Of a DNA stretch of 64,000 nucleotides, positions 37,001 through 46,748 are shown in pieces. Position numbers and translations under genes: made by a program. Source of the stretch: Streptomyces hygroscopicus (lineage in GTDB: Bacteria; Actinomycetota; Actinomycetes; Streptomycetales; Streptomycetaceae); assembly GCA_002021875.1 (NCBI GenBank), contig CP018627.1, positions 3,968,001 to 4,032,000 of the forward strand, in the 5' to 3' direction. The notes under the pieces were generated by a model. That model was not told where the DNA came from and searched no databases. It saw only the letters and a program-made list of their open reading frames with translations. The first letter of the stretch is position 1, and each line of letters starts with the position of its first letter.

Positions 37001-40000
37001 CACCGGGAACCGGCTGTGCAGTTCGCGCCCCATGCCCAGCCGCTGACCGCCCTGACCGGCGAAGAGCAGCGCCAGCGGGCCGGGGTCGCCCGCCATGCCC
37101 TCGGCCACCTTCACGGGCCGCGCGTCACCGTCCCCCGCGCGGTCCGTCGCGCGGTCCGTCGCGGCCAGGAGGACCGCTCGATGCTCCAGCTCGGAGCGGG
37201 TCGTCGCCAGCGAGTAGCCGATGTCGGCCGCCGCCGCGCCGGTCTCGGCCACGAACGCGGCCAGCCGGTCCAGTTGCGCCTCCAGCGCCGCCTCGCCACG
37301 AGCCGACACCGGCCACGGCACCACGTCCGGCCCGGCCTGCGACCGCGGCGCGCCCGAGGGCCGCTCGGCGGTCTCATCGGTACGGTCCCGCGGTGGCTGC
37401 TCGATGATCACATGCGCGTTGGTGCCGCTGATCCCGAACGACGACACGCCCGCGCGGCGGGGCCGCTCGGCCGGTGGCCACAGGGTGGGCCCGGTGAGCA
37501 GCTCCACCGCCCCGGCCGACCAGTCCACCTGCGACGACGGCGCGTCCACATGCAACGTGCGCGGCAGTACGCCGTGCCGCATCGCCAGGATCATCTTGAT
37601 GACGCCCGCGACACCGGCGGCGGCCTGCGTATGCCCGATGTTGGACTTGAGCGACCCCAGCAGCAGCGGGCGGTCCGGGTCCCGGTCCTGTCCGTAGGCG
37701 GCGAGCAGCGCCTGGGCCTCGATCGGGTCGCCCAGCCGGGTGCCGGTGCCGTGCCCCTCCACCGCGTCCACGTCCGACGGCACCAGTCCGGCACCGGCCA
37801 GGGCCTGGCCGATCACCTGCCGCTGCGAGGTTCCGCTGGGCGCGGTCAGACCGTTCGACGCACCGTCGGAGTTGACCGCGGAGCCGCGCAGTACGGCCAG
37901 CACCCGGTGGCCGGCCCGGGTCGCGTCGGAGAGCCGTTCCAGCACCAGGACGCCCACGCCCTCGGACCAGCCGGTGCCGTCCGCGGCCTCCGCGTACGCC
38001 TTGCAGCGGCCGTCGGGCGACAGGCCGCCCTGCCGGGCGAACTCCACGAAGATGCCGGGCTCCGACATGACGGTGACACCGCCGGCCAGCGCCAGGGAGC
38101 ACTCGCCGTTGCGCAGCGCCTGCGCCGCCAGGTGCATCGCCACCAGCGACGACGAGCACGCCGTGTCCACGGTCAGCGCGGGCCCGCGCAGCCCCAGGGC
38201 GTAGGCGATCCGGCCGGACAGCACGCTCGGCGAGGTGCCGGTGAGCAGATATCCCTCCGCGGCACCGGAGCTGTCCTTGAGTCGCGGACCATAGTCCTGG
38301 GCCATCGCGCCCATGAACACGCCGGTCCGGCTGCCGTGCAGGGACGACGGGGCGATCTCGGCCCGTTCGACCGCCTCCCAGCTCGTCTCCAGCGCCAGCC
38401 GCTGCTGGGGGTCCATGGCTTCCGCCTCACGCGGCGAGATCCCGAACAGCGTCGCGTCGAAACGGTCCGCGTCGTAGAGGAATCCGCCCGCCCTGCCGGT
38501 CGCCGTCAGCTCCGGCGCCCATCCCCGGTTGGCGGGCAGGTCGGAGACGGCGTCGACTTCGCCCGACACCAGATCCCACAGTCCCTCCGGGGAGTTCACC
38601 CCGCCCGGGTAGCGGCAGGCCATGCCCACGATCACCACCGGGTCGTCCGCGGGGACGGCGCGGGGTGCGGGCGACGCGCCGCCGGTCAGCGGGCCGGTGA
38701 GCTCTGTGGCCAGATGGTCCGCGCACGCGTCGGGCGTGGGGTGGTCGAACAGCACGGTGTTGGGCACTCGCAGCCCGGTCGCGGCCTTCAGCCGGGTCGC
38801 CAGCTCCACCGTCATCGCCGAGTCGAAGCCCAGCTCCTTGAAGGACCGCGCCGGGTTCACCCGCTCCGCGGAGGCGAATCCCAGCACCACGGCCGTCTCC
38901 GTGCGCACCAGCCGCCCCAGGTCGGGGCGGGTCCACGAAGCGCCGGATTCCGCACGCTCCGGCTCCGGTTCCGGCTCCAGGTCGGTGGCGTGTTCGGCCA
39001 CGGCCCCCGGAACGGCCGCGGTGGCGCCCCCGGCGGGCTCCGGGAGCCAGTACCGCTCCCGCTGGAATCCGTACGTCGGCAGGGCCACCCGCCGGGCGTC
39101 GGTCCCGGCGAACGGCCGCGCCCAGTCGACCGGCACCCCGCGGACGTACACCTCGGCCAGACAGCTCAGGAACCGGTCCATCCCGCCCAGTTCGCGCCGC
39201 AGCGTGCCGACGGCTATCGCCCGGACGTCGGCCGCGTCGATGGCCTCCTGCACGGCGGGGGTCAGCACCGGGTGGGAGCTGATCTCGACGAAGGCCCGGT
39301 GGCCCTGGCCGAGCAGCGCCCGGACGGCTGGTTCGAAGGCGACGGTCTGCCGCAGATTGCGGTACCAGTACCCGGCGTCCATGCCGGTGGTGTCCAGCCA
39401 CTCGCCGGTCACCGTGGAGAAGAACGGCACGTCGGCCCGGAGCGGGGCGATGCCCTCCAGCGCGGCCGACAGCTCCTCGCGCACCCGCTCCACCTGCGCC
39501 GAGTGCGAGGCGTAGTCCACCGCGATGCGCCGCACCCGCACATCCGCGCCCGCGAGTTCCTCGAACAGCTCGTCCAGCGCCTCCAGTTCACCGGAGACCA
39601 CCACCGAGCCGGGCCCGTTCACCGCCGCGATCGACACCCGGCCGTCCCAGCGGCCCAGCCGCGCCTCGGCCTCGGCGCGCGGCAGCGCCACCGACAGCAT
39701 GCCGCCCGCCCCGGAGAGGCGGCGTGCGATGGCCTGGCTGCGCAGCGCCACCACGCGGGCCGCGTCCTCCAGCGAGAGCGCACCGGCCACGCAGGCCGCC
39801 GCGATCTCCCCCTGCGAATGGCCCAGCACCGCGTCCGGGACCACTCCGTGCGCCCGCCACACCGCCGCGAGGGAGACCATCACCGCCCAGGAGGCGGGCT
39901 GGACCACATCGACCCGTTCCAGCGTCGGGGCGCCCTCGGCCTGTCGCAGCACCTCCGGCAGCGACCAGTCCACATGCGGCGCGAGCGCGGCGGCGCACTC

Positions 40001-41728
40001 GGCCAGCCGCTCGGCGAAGACCGGGGACTCCGCCATCAACCGGACGCCCATGCCCGCCCATTGCGAACCCTGGCCGGGGAAGACGAACACCGTCCGGCCC
40101 TCGACGTCGGCCACTCCCCGCACCACGCCCGGCGCGGACCGGCCGTCGGCCAGCGCCGCCAGCGCGCCCAGGGCCTCCGGCCGGTCCGGCGCGAGGACGA
40201 CCGCGCGGTGATCGAACGCGGTACGGGTGGTGGCCAGGGAGAAGCCCACGTCCACCGGATCGAGCCGCTCGTGCTCCGCCAGACGGGAGGCGAGGCGGGC
40301 GGCCTGCGCGCGCAGCGCGTCCCGGGTCCGGCCCGACAGCGGCCACGGCACGGCGCCACCCGCCACCGGGGCACCGTCCGCCGTGTCCGAGCCCATGTCA
40401 GTCGGCTCGGTGGCGGACACCACCAGATGGCAGTTGGTGCCGCCCATGCCGAACGACGAGACTCCGGCCAGGGCACGGCCGTCGCGGTAGGGCCACGGGC
40501 GGGTCGCCGACACCACGTCCAGGTGCCACTCGTCGAAGCGGATCCGCGGATTGGGCCGGGCGAAGTTCAGGCTGGCCGGAAGCTCGCCGTTCCGCAGCGA
40601 CAGCACGACCTTCAGGAGGCCCACGATGCCCGCGGCGCCCTCCAGATGCCCCACGTTCGTCTTCGCCGAGCCGACCAGCAGCGGGCTGTCCGCCGCGCGG
40701 TCCGCTCCGTACACCGCGCCGAGCGCCGCCGCCTCCACCGGATCGCCCACCCGGGTGCCGGTGCCGTGCAGCTCCACATACTGGACCGCCGCCGGGTCGA
40801 CCCCCGCACGCCGGCACGCCGCCGTCAGCACCGCCCCCTGCCCCTCGGGGTCGGGGGTGGTCAGGCCCGCGCCGGGGCCGTCGTTGCCCACCGCGCCGCC
40901 CTCGATGACGCAGTAGATCTCGTCCCCGTCGGCCAGCGCGCTCGCCAGTGGTTTGAGCAGCACCATCCCCGCGCCCTCGCCGCGGACATACCCATTGGCG
41001 CGCTCGTCGAAGGTGAAGCAGCGCCCGTCCGGGGACAGCGCGCCGAGCCGGGCCGCCGCCAGCGCGCTGTCCCGCACCAGGTTGAGATGCACACCGCCGG
41101 CCAGTGCCGTGGCCGACTCCCCGCGCCGCAGGCTCTCGCAGGCCAAGTGCACCGCGACCAGCGACGACGACTGCCCGGTGTCCACCACCAGGCTCGGCCC
41201 CCGCAGGCCCAGGAAGTAGGACACCCGGTTCGCGATCACGCTGCGGTTCAGTCCGGTGAGGGTGTGATGAGCGATGGCCGCGGGGCCCCTGCGCCGGTCC
41301 AGTACGCCGTAGTCGTCGGCGGTCACACCGATGAACACCCCGGTGTCGTGGCCCCGTACCTCGGCGGGCAGGATCCCCGCGTCCTCCAGGACCTCCCAGC
41401 CCAGCTCCAGCGCGAGCCGCTGCTGTGGGTCCATCGCCCGCGCCTCACGCGGCGAGATCCCGAAGAACTCGGGGTCGAAACGGTCGACTTCGTCCAGGAA
41501 GGCGCCCCACCCGGTCTCGTCGGAGTCCGCCGCCCCGTCGTCGCTCCAGCGGCCCGGCGGTACCTGTGACACCGCGCTCGTCCCGCCGGTCAGCAACTGC
41601 CAGAACCGCGCGGGATCCTGCGCGGACGGCAACCGGCAGGACACCCCCACTACCGCGATGGCGGTGTCCTGCGGCTGGATTCGGCCGGCGGATATGGACT
41701 CAGATCGGCTCACGGTGCCGCTCCCCAC
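28037..41728 (-). CDS. Modular type I polyketide synthase: loading module, two extension modules and TE
   Basis: One 4563-residue protein (counted from GTG 41728; GTG 41713 with GGGGAG upstream is an alternative). Loading module: KSQ (~22-450; nucleophile Cys replaced by Gln186 in DTGQSSS), AT with GHSQGE and YASH (methylmalonyl type), ACP (LGFDS ~968). Module 1: KS (Cys1191, DTACSSS), AT with GHSVGE and HAFH (malonyl type), DH ([21 protein letters not shown]), KR with LDD (B type) and intact Ser/Tyr, ACP. Module 2: KS (Cys2932), AT with GHSQGE but FAAH (non-standard), KR whose catalytic Tyr is Gln4068, ACP, then TE (~4300-4563; GTSSG, Ser4417, His in GNHFTL). Predicted release of a propionate-started triketide with an enone. 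No docking domains are seen at either end, so the line is self-contained. Confidence 0.95.
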   Translation of the reverse strand: MGSGTVSRSESISAGRIQPQDTAIAVVGVSCRLPSAQDPARFWQLLTGGTSAVSQVPPGRWSDDGAADSDETGWGAFLDEVDRFDPEFFGISPREARAMDPQQRLALELGWEVLEDAGILPAEVRGHDTGVFIGVTADDYGVLDRRRGPAAIAHHTLTGLNRSVIANRVSYFLGLRGPSLVVDTGQSSSLVAVHLACESLRRGESATALAGGVHLNLVRDSALAAARLGALSPDGRCFTFDERANGYVRGEGAGMVLLKPLASALADGDEIYCVIEGGAVGNDGPGAGLTTPDPEGQGAVLTAACRRAGVDPAAVQYVELHGTGTRVGDPVEAAALGAVYGADRAADSPLLVGSAKTNVGHLEGAAGIVGLLKVVLSLRNGELPASLNFARPNPRIRFDEWHLDVVSATRPWPYRDGRALAGVSSFGMGGTNCHLVVSATEPTDMGSDTADGAPVAGGAVPWPLSGRTRDALRAQAARLASRLAEHERLDPVDVGFSLATTRTAFDHRAVVLAPDRPEALGALAALADGRSAPGVVRGVADVEGRTVFVFPGQGSQWAGMGVRLMAESPVFAERLAECAAALAPHVDWSLPEVLRQAEGAPTLERVDVVQPASWAVMVSLAAVWRAHGVVPDAVLGHSQGEIAAACVAGALSLEDAARVVALRSQAIARRLSGAGGMLSVALPRAEAEARLGRWDGRVSIAAVNGPGSVVVSGELEALDELFEELAGADVRVRRIAVDYASHSAQVERVREELSAALEGIAPLRADVPFFSTVTGEWLDTTGMDAGYWYRNLRQTVAFEPAVRALLGQGHRAFVEISSHPVLTPAVQEAIDAADVRAIAVGTLRRELGGMDRFLSCLAEVYVRGVPVDWARPFAGTDARRVALPTYGFQRERYWLPEPAGGATAAVPGAVAEHATDLEPEPEPERAESGASWTRPDLGRLVRTETAVVLGFASAERVNPARSFKELGFDSAMTVELATRLKAATGLRVPNTVLFDHPTPDACADHLATELTGPLTGGASPAPRAVPADDPVVIVGMACRYPGGVNSPEGLWDLVSGEVDAVSDLPANRGWAPELTATGRAGGFLYDADRFDATLFGISPREAEAMDPQQRLALETSWEAVERAEIAPSSLHGSRTGVFMGAMAQDYGPRLKDSSGAAEGYLLTGTSPSVLSGRIAYALGLRGPALTVDTACSSSLVAMHLAAQALRNGECSLALAGGVTVMSEPGIFVEFARQGGLSPDGRCKAYAEAADGTGWSEGVGVLVLERLSDATRAGHRVLAVLRGSAVNSDGASNGLTAPSGTSQRQVIGQALAGAGLVPSDVDAVEGHGTGTRLGDPIEAQALLAAYGQDRDPDRPLLLGSLKSNIGHTQAAAGVAGVIKMILAMRHGVLPRTLHVDAPSSQVDWSAGAVELLTGPTLWPPAERPRRAGVSSFGISGTNAHVIIEQPPRDRTDETAERPSGAPRSQAGPDVVPWPVSARGEAALEAQLDRLAAFVAETGAAAADIGYSLATTRSELEHRAVLLAATDRATDRAGDGDARPVKVAEGMAGDPGPLALLFAGQGGQRLGMGRELHSRFPVFAAAWDEVCALLDGELERPLREAVFGDDAELLNRTEYAQPALFALEVALYRLVESWGTAPDLLIGHSVGEIAAAHVAGVLSLPDACTLVAARGRLMQALPEGGAMVALRATEDEVAALLTGSEDRVGLAAVNGPEAVVVSGEADAVEAIADRFAADGRKTTRLRVSHAFHSPLMTPMLDGFRAVVEGLAFGEPRIPIVSTVTGERIGAERIRTPDYWVRHVRMTVRFADAVGAAARTGAHTFLELGPDATLSVLAQDALPEVARVEAVPLLGKDRGEEPTALAAAARLYVRGVPVRWAELFTGTGARRVALPTYAFQRERYWTAPVGNTSAGAVPAGLGGVEHPLLGAVVELPETGGLLCTGLLSVAAQPWLADHVVAGHLTFPGAGFVELAVRAGDEVGCGLVEELTLDAPLVLSGQDDDGVRIQVALGGPGVGGRRTLGIYARPADTPDAPWTRHATGTLAPGTPGAGAGAGSAWPPVDAVPVDLDGFYERRREAGLAYGPAFQAVRAVWRAGDEVLAEVALPEHIAEDADAFRLHPALLDAALHIASSTGLTDGARASARSEVSTWSGVSLHAVGASVLRVRLRATGEGTVTLSAVDTEGLPVVSARTLTLRTPDVHTSGAMAARPLLRLDWLPAPVPDTGGHDPVSAGEAVLVPVTAPDGVPVPEAVRTVTASVLDTLRHHLNDDDSGDAADTDETGGSRPARVVFVTRGAVATTADTAPDVVAAAVWGLVRSARQESPDRFVLLDLDPADTGDPVSAAAGTLRAALDCDEPELAVRAGELLTPRLASADAPDPSAPGTVWGGDGTVLVTGGLGGLGALVARHLVTAHGVRHLVLAGRRGADTEGADALVAELTGQGARVTAAACDVSDRAAVAALLAAIPAEHPLTGVVHAAGVLDDGLVGALTPDRLDTVFRPKLDGAWHLHELTRDHGLTAFVMFSSVFGVLGNAGQAAYTAANAFLDALARRRSAEGLAGLSIGWGLWPRSGGMSAGLSAAQLRRIAAAGLPTLTVEEGLACFDTAGAVGEASLVATRVDRAALRARGTVPAVLRGLVPTGAVRRAAATGGGSGLLTGLTADRARDTLLQLVREQVGSVLGLAGPAAAGGGRTFKDMGFDSLTAGQLRNALRKRTGLSLPSTLIYDHPTPEALAGHLWTELGGEADERRGSAAPAAITAGGTGAGAADAEPIAIIGMSCRFPGGVRSPEQLWELLTEGTDAISPLPADRGWDTGAYHPDPERTGTTYSAAGGFVDGAAEFDAAFFGISPREAVSMDPQQRMLLELTWEAFERAGIDPASLRSSMTGTFVSATTQQYGTGVSADSDGYQLTGTLPSVLSGRLAYLFDLHGPTVTVDTACSASLVALHMACQSLRSGESTLALAGGATVLTGPDLLVSLSRHRVMAPDGRSKAFAESADGMGIAEGAGLLVLERLSDAVRHGHQVLAVVRGSAVNSDGASNGLTAPSGPAQQRVIRQALANSGLAASDVDVVEAHGTGTALGDPIEAHALLATYGQDRGGNPPLLVGSVKSNIGHTQVAAGVAGVIKMVMAMRHGQLPKTLHAAEPSSRIAWDSGAVELLTEAAPWPDLGRPRRAAVSAFGMSGTNAHAVLEQAPAPTAPVPDPVGDGPVAWPLAGKSAAALRAQAAKLLAHLDAHPGAHPVDIGHSLATTRAAFEHRAVLVGEDPAALRGSLAALAEGTSDPAAVRGTATERGPVVFVFPGQDAAWAGMAAELLDVSPVFAARVADCEAALAPYLDWSPTEVIRGEPGAPPIERRPDVLQPVLWTVMVSLAALWRSFGVEPAAVVGHSQGEVAAACVSGGLSLDDGARVVALRSRLIHERLSGRGAMMSAMASPERIRELLDEVSGAVSIAAVNGPKTVTLSGDPAALGQVERGLSAARIMRWRLAGVDFAAHSAHIDEIEAELLELLAPVRPRPSEVPFYSTVTGGRLGTEELDARYWCRNLRQTVSYAETMTGLLGEGYGVMIEVGPHPVLAVGTSELIENAGSPAVTLGTLRRDDGGWDRVLRSLGEAYAHGVPVDWTSVLPGGRTVDLPTYAFQHESYWIAPPAPSTSPAGTAAGADEPLWTAVDQGDSAAVATLIGLEPESKGALDSVLPSLSAWRRRQDEHTLAGRRRYRTVWTPLRVPAGPTLTGTWLVLTTDSIDDTDVVAALTAHGAQARRVLLDGTRTGPEAMAAQLADVGLDRVAGVVSLLAAAEDTGSGEPALPAGLALSVSLVQALMAAGAEVPLWTVTRGAVSTGPADPVRDPRQAMVLGLARTAALEAPSLRGGPADLPERLDPEAAGRFAALLSADLGEDQAAVRPSGVLVRRLVRAPARADSPGTWAPRGTTLVTGGTGALGSRVARWLAHQGAEHLVLMNRRGPAAPGAAELVAELTAQGTTAEVVGCELTDREAVADVLDRLSADGQPVRAVVHTAGTSPLGPLSTASPEHFADALRTKVAGAAHLDQLLDDTGLDAFVLFSSVSGVWGIGHHAAQAAANAYLEALASQRRARGAPATAIAYSPWEEARGRMSEHDREQLLRSGMSFLDGDLALAALAQALREQETALTVADIDWDRHLPVITEAAPRPFFSELPEAAKLTEPEPTSGHGDFTARLRSLPPAEARRLLLDLVRSEAAVALGHSSGEAIEEHSAFRDHGMDSLAAIDLRNRLAAAMGTTLPSTVVLTHPTPADLAGHLLDHLATPRAEDHGTGAAPTTDLVARLHRDAVRTGRGNEAETLLLDLAALRPKSTGPLPSTLDRLTTGTSGTRLICVAPIVPLTGPDTYFALAGALPDTWDVSCLTPPGFGTDEALPATREALVEGLAHAVAASTGGDTTDPVILLGTSSGGILAHETARRLADHGMPVRAVVLLDTYILESPAALALQPHLWHGLYEREHHTDGFTATDLSAYAWMEQLIHTWTPAPTPFPTLLLRASDPLPAAHGADPVPHDWQTALPHITTTRTTAGNHFTLVNQHAPAAAGHLTDWLTGLE

Positions 41729-42124
41729 TCGTCGTCCTCACGGGCTCGGCAGGAGTGGCAAGTGCTGGCACACGCCGGGTCTCCGAGAATCCGGTGACAC
41801 CGGACCGCCGTTCAAGTCGTGATCAACAATGTGCGAAATAGTACATGTATGGTCGGATGAAATCCCTGAGCCGCCCTCCGCGTGGCGCCACTCTCCTTTT
41901 GGGGCTATTCGTCGCCTGTTTCCCCTCCGGTAGACGCATGCCGGCGCATGCGAGGTTGCTGGGAATTCACCTAGACCTCCGGTGTTTGAAAACCCGTGCG
42001 ATCGCCTATCGTTGGGCGGGGTCGGCCGAAAAGAGCTGCCGAACGTCAAGCTGCCCGCTGCCCGACAGCCGACAGCGCGTCCGTCGAGACGCCGACGTGA
42101 CAACACAAGCGCGAGGGTGAGGAA
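41729..42124. promoter_or_regulatory. Divergent promoter region of the synthase with two palindromes
   Basis: These 396 bp separate the leftward synthase from the rightward CMD-fusion gene and hold no convincing gene. Two perfect inverted repeats stand out: CCGGTGaCACCGG at 41791-41803 and CGCATGccggcgCATGCG at 41935-41952. Both are good operator candidates. A relatively AT-rich stretch around 41828-41850 could hold the synthase promoter. No pathway-specific regulator is encoded next to the synthase. Confidence 0.5.
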
Positions 42125-43417
42125 ATGCGGCCCAGGATCGATCCGCAGGACGCGGACGACTTCGCCGTCACACCGGCCGGCCAGGTTTACCTCAAAGAGG
42201 TCAGCCAGTCATTGAACGGGATCCTCGCGGACCGGCCGCCGCCGAACGTCCACCGGACCATCGCCAACCACCCCACGCTGCTGCCCGCGATGCAGCCGCT
42301 GATGTCTCATGTGGCGGGCGACATCCTCCCGTCACGCGAGCGTGAGCTCATCATCCTGCGGACGGCGTGGCGTTCACAGGCGTCGTACGTCTGGGCGCAT
42401 CACCATGCCGCGGGGCTCTTCGTCGGGCTGACCGAGACGGAGATCGCCCGAGTCGCCTCGGAGGACGCCACCGGCTGGACGCCGTTCGAGGCCGCCCTCC
42501 TCGCGGCGGTCGACGAGCTCCACACCAAGTCGGCGATCTCGGACAGCACCTGGAAGCAGCTCGCCGAGCGCTACGGCGAGGAGCAGATCCTCGAACTGCT
42601 GGCCCTCGCCGGAACCTACAAGACCCTGGCGTTCATCCTGAATTCCTGCCTGGTCCCGGTCGACAGCTGGATGGAGCGTCCGGCGCTGCTGCCGGTGGAC
42701 CCGGGGCAGCTCACCTCCGGCAGGCATGCCCGCCCGCGCGAGTCGCTTCCGGGATCGGACGCCGAGACATGGAACCGACGCATCGTGCTGCAGAACGACA
42801 CCGGGCTCTCGCAGCTCACACCCTCGGCGGCCCATCCCGAGCCGCCACTTCATGAGATCCTCGTCCGCTATCCGGACCTGATGTCCACGGCCACGCAGGC
42901 CCGCGAGACCGGCTCGCCGCTCCTGCTGATCCGCCGGAACTCCTCGGACATCATGCCGGACACGGACGGCTACTCCTTCAGCGCCACCCATCTGTTCGCC
43001 GATTCCACGGGTGTCCCGATTCTCGCCGAAGTGGTGGAACCGCACGACACCTGGAACGCGCACAGCGCCCTGTCGAAAATTCTCGACTACGCGGGCAGCG
43101 GGGCCCGGCACTGGCCGCTCCACATACTCCAGCGCTCGCTCGAGTACACCGCGCAATTGCAGGACACCAGCGCGGAGGGTTTGCTGGCGGAGATGGGCTA
43201 TCCGATCGACCAGGGCTCGTTCCTGCGCACGATCGAGGGGAATCTGGCCCTGGGCAGGCTCCGTATGGTCATTGTGGCCAGTCAATTCCCGCCCGAATTC
43301 AACCGGGTCATCTCGTTCCTCGGCCAGCAGCTCCGCCCCGCCGAGGTGTACGGCGTCGAACTGCGCCGCTTCTCCGACGGGGCCCAGGCGGCGTACATAC
43401 CGAGGGTGGTCACCTGA
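42125..43417 (+). CDS. Carboxymuconolactone-decarboxylase-like domain fused to degenerate PD-(D/E)xK-like domain
   Basis: A 430-residue protein of two parts. Residues about 40-200 match the CMD/AhpD-like fold (PSRERELIILRTAWRSQASYVW then AHHHAAGLFVGLTETEIARV, and an FEAALLAAVDEL helix). The usual AhpD CxxC pair is absent. Residues about 260-430 resemble a PD-(D/E)xK-fold family: FADSTGVPILAEVVEPHDTW, ILDYAGSGARHWP, RLRMVIVASQFPPEFNRVISFLGQQL and PAEVYGVELRRF. In that family the strand normally reads EVK; here it is EVV, so nuclease activity is unlikely. It is divergent from the synthase and ends before a strong terminator. A role in product cyclisation, decarboxylation or self-protection is possible but unproven. 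Confidence 0.7.
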   Translation: MRPRIDPQDADDFAVTPAGQVYLKEVSQSLNGILADRPPPNVHRTIANHPTLLPAMQPLMSHVAGDILPSRERELIILRTAWRSQASYVWAHHHAAGLFVGLTETEIARVASEDATGWTPFEAALLAAVDELHTKSAISDSTWKQLAERYGEEQILELLALAGTYKTLAFILNSCLVPVDSWMERPALLPVDPGQLTSGRHARPRESLPGSDAETWNRRIVLQNDTGLSQLTPSAAHPEPPLHEILVRYPDLMSTATQARETGSPLLLIRRNSSDIMPDTDGYSFSATHLFADSTGVPILAEVVEPHDTWNAHSALSKILDYAGSGARHWPLHILQRSLEYTAQLQDTSAEGLLAEMGYPIDQGSFLRTIEGNLALGRLRMVIVASQFPPEFNRVISFLGQQLRPAEVYGVELRRFSDGAQAAYIPRVVT

Positions 43418-43444
43418 GCGGGGAGGCCCGCGCGGACGGCCGAG

Positions 43445-43472
43445 GCGGGCCGGGGCCGAAGCCCCGGCCCGC
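43445..43472. terminator. Strong bidirectional terminator
   Basis: GCGGGCCGGGGC (43445-43456), loop CGAA, GCCCCGGCCCGC (43461-43472): a perfect 12-bp GC stem with a tetraloop, placed between the convergent CMD-fusion gene and the O-methyltransferase. Confidence 0.8.
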
Positions 43473-43514
43473 AGTCACTCACCCATCGGCCGGTTCACTC
43501 ACTCACCAACCCGC

Positions 43515-44192
43515 TCACTCACCCGCGGGGCGCGTCTTGCGGATCAGCGTGATGCCGTCCGCCATGGGGACCAGGGACATCTCCACCCGCGGATCGTCGT
43601 GGACCAGCTTGTTGAACGCGCGGATCCCGGCGGTGTCGACGTCCTGCGCCTCGGGGTCCACGACCTTGCCGAAGAACAGGGTGTTGTCGACCACGATCAG
43701 ACCGCGGTCGCCGAGAAGCGTCAGCGCCATCTCGTAGTAGTGCGGGTAGCCCTGCTTGTCGGCGTCGATGAACACGAAGTCGAACGTGCCGGGGCCCTCC
43801 TCCGCGAGGATGGCCTTGAGGGTGTCGGCCGCGTCACCGACGCGCAGGTCGATCCGCCCCTCGACGCCCGCCCTGGCCCAGTAGTCGGCGCCGATGCTTG
43901 CCCAGCGGTCGGTGATGTCACAGGTGACGAGCTGTCCGCCGGGCGCGAGCGCACGGGCCAGGCACAGGGTGCTGTACCCGGTGAACGTGCCGATCTCCAG
44001 GATCCTCTTCGCCGGGGTGAGTCCGGCCAGCAGCGTCAGAAGCTGGCCCTCCTCGGGCATGACCTGCATCGCGGTGCCCGCGGGAAGCTCCGCCGTCGTC
44101 TCACGTAGCTGCCGCAGGACCTCGTCCTCCCGCAGGGAGAACTCCCGGATGTACTCCGAGAGCGCGGCCGGGAGACCTACCTGGTTCGCCAT
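43515..44192 (-). CDS. fkbG: FkbG-like O-methyltransferase (methoxymalonyl-ACP pathway)
   Basis: A 225-residue class I O-methyltransferase of the caffeoyl-CoA-OMT-like family: SAM motif ILEIGTFTGYSTLCLA, VTCDIT, metal-binding FVFIDADKQGYPHYYE and LIVVDNTLFFGKVVD. In the FkbG family it methylates the C2 hydroxyl of the ACP-bound glycerate-derived unit to give methoxymalonyl-ACP. It is the last gene of a five-gene leftward set (K-J-I-H-G in order of transcription) and is separated from FkbH by 71 bp. The whole set next to a synthase with an unusual AT is strong context for this function. Confidence 0.88.
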   Translation of the reverse strand: MANQVGLPAALSEYIREFSLREDEVLRQLRETTAELPAGTAMQVMPEEGQLLTLLAGLTPAKRILEIGTFTGYSTLCLARALAPGGQLVTCDITDRWASIGADYWARAGVEGRIDLRVGDAADTLKAILAEEGPGTFDFVFIDADKQGYPHYYEMALTLLGDRGLIVVDNTLFFGKVVDPEAQDVDTAGIRAFNKLVHDDPRVEMSLVPMADGITLIRKTRPAGE

Positions 44193-44263
44193 GCGTCATC
44201 CATCTTCTCTGGTCTTCTCACATCGGAACCGGCCGGGAGGCGGACCTCCCGGCCGGCGAGGGC

Positions 44264-45340
44264 TCAGACGCCCTGGAGGCTGACGGCGTGCAGCTCCATC
44301 GTGGGCGGCGGGTCGGACGGCGCCGGGGACAGATGCAGCCGCTGGATGTCCTCCTCTGCGGGCGCGGGCAGCGCGGCCCGGCAGTCGCACGGCTCGTCGG
44401 TGAAACCGGCGAAGCGGTAGGCGATCTCCATCATCCGGTTGCGCTCGGTCTGCCGGAAGTCGGCGGCCAGATGGACACCCGCCCGGGCGGCCTGGTCGCC
44501 GAGCCAGCGCAGGATCGCCGAACCGGCGCCGAACGACACCACCCGGCACGACGTGGCCAGCAGCTTGAGATGCCAGACGCCTTCGTGCTTCTCCAGCAGT
44601 TGGAGACCGACCGCGCCATGCGGCCCGAACCGGTCGGTGAGCGTGGTCACCAGCACCTCATGGCGCGGATCGGCCAGCAGCGCCCGCAGATCGGAGATGG
44701 AGTAGTGCACACCGGTGGCGTTCATCTGGCTGGTGCGCAGCGTCAGCTCCTCCACCCGGGAGAGCTCCTCCTCGGTGGCGCGTCCGATACGCATCACCAG
44801 TTCCAGCGAGCGCAGGAAGTCTTCGCTCGGCCCGGTGAACTCCGCCTCCGCCGCCTTCCGCTCGAACCCGGCCTGGTACATCTGCCGGCGGCGGCGCGCG
44901 TCCACGGTCACCGTCGCCGGGTTGAACTCCGGCAGGGCGGAGAGCTCGGACAGTTGCCCGGCGTCATAGCAGCGGACCTCGGGCAGGTGGAACTGGACCT
45001 CCGCCCGCTCCGTCGGCTGGTCGTCGATGAAGGCGATCGTGCCGAGCGCGAAGTTGAGCTCGGTGGCGATCTCCCGCACCGAATCGGACTTCGGACCCCA
45101 GCCGATGTGCGGCAGCACGAAGTACTCGGCGACGCCCAGCGCCTCCAACTGCTTCCAGGCCAGGTCGTGGTCGTTCTTGCTGGCCACCGACTGCAGGATG
45201 CCGCGGCCGTCCAGCTCGGCGATGAGTTCTCTGACCGGGGCGGGGAGCGTCACCGCTCCGTCCTCCAGCAACGTGCCCTGCCACAGGGTGTTGTCGAGGT
45301 CCCACACCAGACACTTCACGATCGAGGTCTGTTCAGCCAC
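44264..45340 (-). CDS. fkbH: FkbH-like HAD-family glyceryl-ACP synthase
   Basis: A 358-residue HAD-superfamily protein with the N-terminal DxD motif CLVWDLDNTLWQGTLLEDG, SKNDHD, and FIDDQPTERAEV, followed by a C-terminal GNAT-like region (TLRTSQMNATGVHYS then TDRFGPHGAVG). FkbH proteins take 1,3-bisphosphoglycerate, remove a phosphate and load the glyceryl unit on the partner ACP. The start is a GTG at 45340 with GGAAGAG upstream. It follows the FkbI gene by 27 bp. Confidence 0.92.
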   Translation of the reverse strand: MAEQTSIVKCLVWDLDNTLWQGTLLEDGAVTLPAPVRELIAELDGRGILQSVASKNDHDLAWKQLEALGVAEYFVLPHIGWGPKSDSVREIATELNFALGTIAFIDDQPTERAEVQFHLPEVRCYDAGQLSELSALPEFNPATVTVDARRRRQMYQAGFERKAAEAEFTGPSEDFLRSLELVMRIGRATEEELSRVEELTLRTSQMNATGVHYSISDLRALLADPRHEVLVTTLTDRFGPHGAVGLQLLEKHEGVWHLKLLATSCRVVSFGAGSAILRWLGDQAARAGVHLAADFRQTERNRMMEIAYRFAGFTDEPCDCRAALPAPAEEDIQRLHLSPAPSDPPPTMELHAVSLQGV

Positions 45341-45367
45341 GGCTCTTCCTTGTCTCGGTACGCCAAC

Positions 45368-46477
45368 TCATGTCGCGGGCATCGATACGGCGTGGTCGGC
45401 GAGGATCAGCTCACAGATCTCCGTACTGCCCTCGATGAGCTCCATGAGCTTCGCGTCGCGGTACGCGCGCTCGACCACATGGCCCTCGTGTGCCGCCGCC
45501 GAACCCAGCACCTGCACCGCCGTGGCGGCGCCCTGCGCGGCCTGGACCGCGCTCACCTGCTTGGCGAGAACGGTGGCGACGACCATCTCGGGAGAGCCCT
45601 CGTCCCAGCACCGGCTGGCGTGTTCGCACACCCGGGTGGCGATCTGCTCGGAGGTCAGCAGATTCGCCAGGTGGCGGGCGACGAGCTGGTGGTCCGCGAG
45701 CCGCTTCCCGAACTGCGTCCGGGTGCGGGCATGGCCGCGGGCGGCGTCGAGGCAGGCCCGGAGGATGCCGACGCAGCCCCAGGCGACCGAGATCCGCCCG
45801 TACGCCAGCGCGGTGGTCACCAGGAGCATCAGGGGCTGTCCACCGCCGAGCACGGCGGTGGCGGGCAGCCGCACCTCGTCGAGCGTCACGTTCGCATGGC
45901 CCGCCGCCCGGCAGCCGGACGGCTGCGCCACCCTGGTCACGGTGACGCCCGGAGCCGAGGCGGGCACCACGACGGCTGCCGCACCTGAGCCATAGCGGCC
46001 GACGACCACGATCAGGTCGGCGTAGTGGGCCGCGGTCGTCCAGACCTTCTGGCCGCGGACGATGACGGTGTCGTCGTCCCGCTCGATGGTCGTGGTCATC
46101 GCCGACAGATCGCTGCCCGCCTCCGGCTCGCTGAACGCGACGGCGGCGAGCTGACCCCCGGCCAGTTTCGGCAGGTACTCGGCGTGCTGTTGTGCGCTGC
46201 CCAGGCGCTGAATGGTCCACGCGGCCATGCCCTGCGAGGTCATCACGCTCCGCAGGGAACTGCACCGGCTGCCCACGAACGCGGTGAACTCGCCGTTCAC
46301 CGCGCTGCTCGCGCCGAGCCCGCCGGACGCCTCCGGCACCCCGGCGCACAGCAGACCGCGAGCGGACAGCGTGCGCAGTACGTCGTCGGGGATCAGACCG
46401 GTCCGGTCCCACTCCGCGGCCCGGTCGCCGACGAGGTCGTCGACGAGGTCACGGGCGCCGGCGAGCGGCTCAGTCAT
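45368..46477 (-). CDS. fkbI: FkbI-like acyl-ACP dehydrogenase
   Basis: A 369-residue acyl-CoA-dehydrogenase-family flavoprotein: AAVAFSEPEAGSDLSAM and KVWTTAAHYADLIVVVGR (flavin-binding), RTQFGKRLADHQLVARHLANL, QVLGSAAAHEGHVVERAYRDAKLMELIEGSTEI. FkbI oxidises ACP-bound hydroxy intermediates on the way to the malonate half-acid. It overlaps the ACP gene by 8 nt, so the two proteins are translationally coupled. Confidence 0.9.
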   Translation of the reverse strand: MTEPLAGARDLVDDLVGDRAAEWDRTGLIPDDVLRTLSARGLLCAGVPEASGGLGASSAVNGEFTAFVGSRCSSLRSVMTSQGMAAWTIQRLGSAQQHAEYLPKLAGGQLAAVAFSEPEAGSDLSAMTTTIERDDDTVIVRGQKVWTTAAHYADLIVVVGRYGSGAAAVVVPASAPGVTVTRVAQPSGCRAAGHANVTLDEVRLPATAVLGGGQPLMLLVTTALAYGRISVAWGCVGILRACLDAARGHARTRTQFGKRLADHQLVARHLANLLTSEQIATRVCEHASRCWDEGSPEMVVATVLAKQVSAVQAAQGAATAVQVLGSAAAHEGHVVERAYRDAKLMELIEGSTEICELILADHAVSMPAT

Positions 46478-46748
46478 CGGCGGGCTTCTCGCCGCCGCGC
46501 AACCGCACCACCAGAGCGGTCATGGCCGCGATGGTGCGGAAGTTGTCCCGCTTGAGGTCGTCCCCCAGGATCTGCACGGAGAATGCCTGTTCCAGATGGA
46601 CGACGAGCTCCATCGCGAACATCGACGACACCAGCCCGGACCCGAAGAGGTCCTGGTCGGCAGGGACCTCCGCCTTCACCCGCTCCGAGACGAACGCTGT
46701 GATCGCCTGCTCGGTCGCCTCGGCGGTGACTGCCTGGTCCATACTCAC
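46470..46748 (-). CDS. fkbJ: FkbJ-like free-standing acyl carrier protein
   Basis: A 92-residue acidic carrier protein. The phosphopantetheine serine lies in LFGSGLVSSMFAMELVVHLEQAF, which resembles the FkbJ-type signature rather than the DSL of ordinary PKS carriers. It should hold the glyceryl-derived unit through oxidation and methylation. The GTG start overlaps the FkbK stop by 4 nt and its end overlaps FkbI by 8 nt. Confidence 0.9.
   Translation of the reverse strand: MSMDQAVTAEATEQAITAFVSERVKAEVPADQDLFGSGLVSSMFAMELVVHLEQAFSVQILGDDLKRDNFRTIAAMTALVVRLRGGEKPADD

Noticed and set aside
41161..41190. First KS domain as an inactivated or pseudogene domain
   Set aside because: The Cys-to-Gln change is the known KSQ loading signature; the rest of the domain is conserved, so it is functional as a decarboxylase.
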